Positions 61,865-64,000 of a DNA stretch of 64,000 nucleotides are shown in pieces. Each line of letters begins with the position of its first letter. Position 1 is the first letter of the stretch. A model generated the notes under the pieces. The model was not told where the DNA came from and ran no database searches. It was given only the letters and a program-made list of their open reading frames with translations. The translations under genes were made by a program, and so were the position numbers. Where the stretch lies: assembly GCA_963741055.1 (NCBI GenBank), contig CAVUGU010000023.1:1-64000 (forward strand), in the 5' to 3' direction. The stretch is from Bog-756 sp963741055 (lineage in GTDB: Bacteria > Actinomycetota > Acidimicrobiia > Acidimicrobiales > RAAP-2).

Positions 61865-62667
61865 TGAGCCCGAAGGTCGCGCAACGCTCAGAGCCGACGT
61901 CGAAGGCTCCCCGGCCGGCCGAGGTTCGCCGCCTCGAGCGGACCGCCCCCGAGGAACGGATCGCCCTGCGTCATTCGGGAGCGGGAGCCGAGCTCGGCGA
62001 GGTGGTGCTCGAGCCGTCGATCTTCGGCATCGAGCCCAACTTGGCGGTCCTCCATCAGGTGGTCACCGCTCAGCTTGCCGCGGCGCGAGCGGGCACCCAG
62101 TCGACGAAGACCCGGGCCGAGGTGCGCGGCGGTGGGGCAAAGCCCTACCGGCAGAAGGGGACCGGGCGAGCCCGGCAGGGATCGACCCGCTCCCCGCAGT
62201 GGGTGGGAGGCGGCGTGGCCCTCGGCCCGAAGCCGCGCTCGTACGCGCAGCAGACCCCGAAGAAGATGATTCGCCTCGCGCTCATCTCCGCGCTCTCCGA
62301 CCGTGCGTCGGAAGGCCGGGTCGCCGTGGTCGACCAGTGGGACTTCGAGGTCCCGAGCACCAAGGAGGCGATCGCGGTCCTCGAGGCGATGGGGACGTCC
62401 GGACGGGTGCTCGTGGTGCTCGGAGAGGAAGACGGCTACGCGGACCGCTCGTTCGGCAACCTCCGCGACATCCAGACGATCGTGGTCGGCGAGCTCAACG
62501 CCTACGACATCCTGGTCAACGACTGGGTGATCTTCACCGACGAGACCCTGCCCGGCGGAGCCACCGCGTTCACCGAGCGGGAGGACGAGACCGAGGACGA
62601 CGCCACCGACCAGAGCGAAGCCAAGGACGAAGCCACCAGCGAGACCGCCGAGGAGGATGCATCGTGA
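61864..62667 (+). CDS. rplD: 50S ribosomal protein L4, with N- and C-terminal extensions
   Basis: 267 residues from ATG 61864, longer than the usual 200-220. The core is clear: TKTRAEVRGGGAKPYRQKGTGRARQGSTRSPQWVGGGVALGPKPRSY in the exit-tunnel loop region. About 45 residues precede it (SPKVAQRSEPTSKAPRPAEV) and an acidic tail of about 35 residues follows (EDETEDDATDQSEAKDEATS). L4 is an operon repressor in E. coli. Starts and ends overlap neighbours, so translation is coupled. Confidence 0.95.
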   Translation: MSPKVAQRSEPTSKAPRPAEVRRLERTAPEERIALRHSGAGAELGEVVLEPSIFGIEPNLAVLHQVVTAQLAAARAGTQSTKTRAEVRGGGAKPYRQKGTGRARQGSTRSPQWVGGGVALGPKPRSYAQQTPKKMIRLALISALSDRASEGRVAVVDQWDFEVPSTKEAIAVLEAMGTSGRVLVVLGEEDGYADRSFGNLRDIQTIVVGELNAYDILVNDWVIFTDETLPGGATAFTEREDETEDDATDQSEAKDEATSETAEEDAS

Positions 62668-62954
62668 GAGACCCCCACAACATCCTCATTCGTCCGGTGG
62701 TGTCGGAGAAGTCCTACTCACTGATGGACGAGAACGTCTACGTCTTCGTCGTCGATCCCTCGGCGACCAAGATCGACGTGCGTCACGCCGTCGAGCAGAC
62801 CTTCGGCGTGAAGGTCGACAAGGTCAACACCCTCAACCGCAAGGGCAAGGTCAAGCGGAACCGGCGGACCAACACCGTCGGGCACCGGGCCGACACCAAG
62901 CGCGCCATCGTCACCCTCCGGGAGGGTGACTCGATCGATCTCTTCGAGAGCTGA
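62664..62954 (+). CDS. rplW: 50S ribosomal protein L23
   Basis: 96 residues from GTG 62664, overlapping the rplD stop (GTGA). Contains NILIRPVVSEKSYSLMDENVY and VDKVNTLNRKGKVKRNRRTNTVG. L23 sits at the tunnel exit and docks trigger factor and SRP. Normal length. Confidence 0.96.
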   Translation: MRDPHNILIRPVVSEKSYSLMDENVYVFVVDPSATKIDVRHAVEQTFGVKVDKVNTLNRKGKVKRNRRTNTVGHRADTKRAIVTLREGDSIDLFES

Positions 62955-62970
62955 GAGAGCAGGCCGGAAC

Positions 62971-63807
62971 ATGCCACTCCGATCCCGCAAGCCCACCAGT
63001 GCGGGGCGACGTTTCCAGACGGTCTCCGACTTCAGCGAGATCACCCGCGACCGCCCCGAGAAGTCCCTGCTCGCTCCCAAGCCCTCCACCGGCGGTCGCA
63101 ATGCGCACGGCCGCAAGACCTCGCGCCACCGCGGCGGCGGGCACAAGCAGCAGTACCGGGTCATCGACTTCAAGCGGGACAAGGACGGCGTGCCGGCCAA
63201 GGTGGCGGCCATCGAGTACGACCCGAACCGCAACGCCCGCATCGCACTGCTCCACTATGTCGACGGCGAGAAGCGCTACATCCTGGCGCCGTCCCAGGTC
63301 CAGGTCGGCGATCGCCTCCAGTCCGGACAGGGCTCGGAGATCCGCCCGGGGAACGCCCTCCCGCTGCGCTACATCCCGGTCGGTTCGACCGTCCACAACG
63401 TCGAGCTGCGCCCCGGCCAGGGCGGCAAACTCGCCCGCGGTGCCGGCATGAGCGTCCAACTGGTCGCGAAGGAAGGCGTTTTCGCAACTCTCCGGCTGCC
63501 GTCGACCGAGATGCGGCGGGTCCCGATCGACTGCCGGGGAACACTCGGTACGGTGGGGAACCCCGAGGCCGAGCTGATCAAGATCGGCAAGGCCGGCCGG
63601 AATCGTTGGAAGGGAATCCGGCCCCAGACCCGTGGTGTCGCCATGAACCCGGTCGACCACCCGCTCGGCGGTGGCGAGGGGAAGTCGTCCGGTGGACGCC
63701 ATCCGGTCTCGCCGTGGGGCCAGCCCGAGGGCCGTACCCGGGCAAGAAAGAAGGAGTCGAACAAGATGATCGTCCGCAGACGCCGCACCCGCGGGGCCAG
63801 ACGGTAG
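62971..63807 (+). CDS. rplB: 50S ribosomal protein L2
   Basis: 278 residues from ATG 62971. Family text NAHGRKTSRHRGGGHKQQYRVIDF, and near the C-terminus GVAMNPVDHPLGGGEGKSSGG with the histidine important for the peptidyl-transferase region. Ends MIVRRRRTRGARR. Normal gene order rplC-rplD-rplW-rplB-rpsS. Confidence 0.97.
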   Translation: MPLRSRKPTSAGRRFQTVSDFSEITRDRPEKSLLAPKPSTGGRNAHGRKTSRHRGGGHKQQYRVIDFKRDKDGVPAKVAAIEYDPNRNARIALLHYVDGEKRYILAPSQVQVGDRLQSGQGSEIRPGNALPLRYIPVGSTVHNVELRPGQGGKLARGAGMSVQLVAKEGVFATLRLPSTEMRRVPIDCRGTLGTVGNPEAELIKIGKAGRNRWKGIRPQTRGVAMNPVDHPLGGGEGKSSGGRHPVSPWGQPEGRTRARKKESNKMIVRRRRTRGARR

Positions 63808-63829
63808 GAAGGCCTGAGGAGGCGCGCGC

Positions 63830-64000
63830 ATGCCCCGGAGCTTGAAGAAGGGTCCCTTCGTCGACGACCACCTCCTGAAGAAGGTGGACGCGCTCAATTC
63901 GAGCGGCGAGAAGAAGGTGATCAAGACCTGGTCGAGGCGGTCGACCGTCATCCCCGACATGGTCGGGCACACCATCGCGGTCCACGACGGCCGAAAGCAC
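63830..64000 (+). CDS. rpsS: 30S ribosomal protein S19 (3'-truncated by window edge)
   Basis: 57 codons from ATG 63830 (CTGAGGAGGCGCGC upstream): PRSLKKGPFVDDHLLKKVD, then KTWSRRSTVIPDMVGHTIAVHDGRKH, the S19 signature. The end of the gene lies beyond the window. Confidence 0.95.
   Translation, partial: MPRSLKKGPFVDDHLLKKVDALNSSGEKKVIKTWSRRSTVIPDMVGHTIAVHDGRKH

Overview
The window is GC-rich, with long GTG- and ATG-started frames, about half of them without Shine-Dalgarno sequences. It looks like a chromosomal segment of an actinobacterium. The class Acidimicrobiia fits best, because of the two secreted proteins built from 'GYWLVGADGGVFAFG...GSMGG.PLN.PIVGI' repeats, the tRNA-Ser/ffs/dnaX/recR block, and the tRNA-Thr/tRNA-Met/rpmG/tRNA-Trp/secE/nusG order. 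The taxon is inferred from gene content and style, not computed.

Layout. 1-6.4 kb: cell-surface and export genes (a truncated secreted protein with IPT/TIG domains, an alpha/beta-hydrolase lipoprotein, an ABC exporter, a repeat protein). 6.5-12.1 kb: a SHOCT membrane protein, a crotonase, two tRNA-Ser genes flanking tadA, the SRP RNA, dnaX, recR and a SixA-like phosphatase. 12.2-20.9 kb: a metabolic island with thiolase, crotonyl-CoA carboxylase/reductase, epimerase, propionyl-CoA carboxylase beta and epsilon subunits, ethylmalonyl-CoA mutase and 3-hydroxybutyryl-CoA dehydrogenase. Together these supply much of the ethylmalonyl-CoA pathway for acetyl-CoA assimilation. 21-41 kb: mixed housekeeping genes: esterase, S51 peptidase, two cyclophilins, lysC-asd, phoU, rmuC, sqdB, citrate synthase, thioesterase II, a GH1 glucosidase, GtrA, a COG4280-like membrane protein, yajQ, tRNA-Tyr, an MptB-type mannosyltransferase and a GNAT protein. 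41.1-64 kb: the translation/transcription block tRNA-Thr, tRNA-Met, rpmG, tRNA-Trp, secE, nusG, rplK, rplA, rplJ, rplL, rpoB, rpoC, rpsL, rpsG, fusA, tuf, rpsJ, then rplC, rplD, rplW, rplB and the start of rpsS. Between rpsJ and rplC lie about 2.4 kb of unrelated sequence, which is unusual.

Two features cut across the whole window. First, at least 13 places need a one-base correction to keep a conserved protein in frame, including dnaX, asd, ecm, sqdB, nusG and rplJ. These look mostly like consensus or assembly errors, so several genes are annotated here across an apparent frame break. Second, many start codons lie only 6-8 bases after a TANNNT -10 box, which points to widespread leaderless transcripts.

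The candidates for something new are a run of hairpins upstream of the mannosyltransferase, a roughly 45-bp palindromic element present twice, the long hairpin in the rplC leader, and the split S10 operon. No CRISPR array, prophage, transposase or classical defence system is visible.
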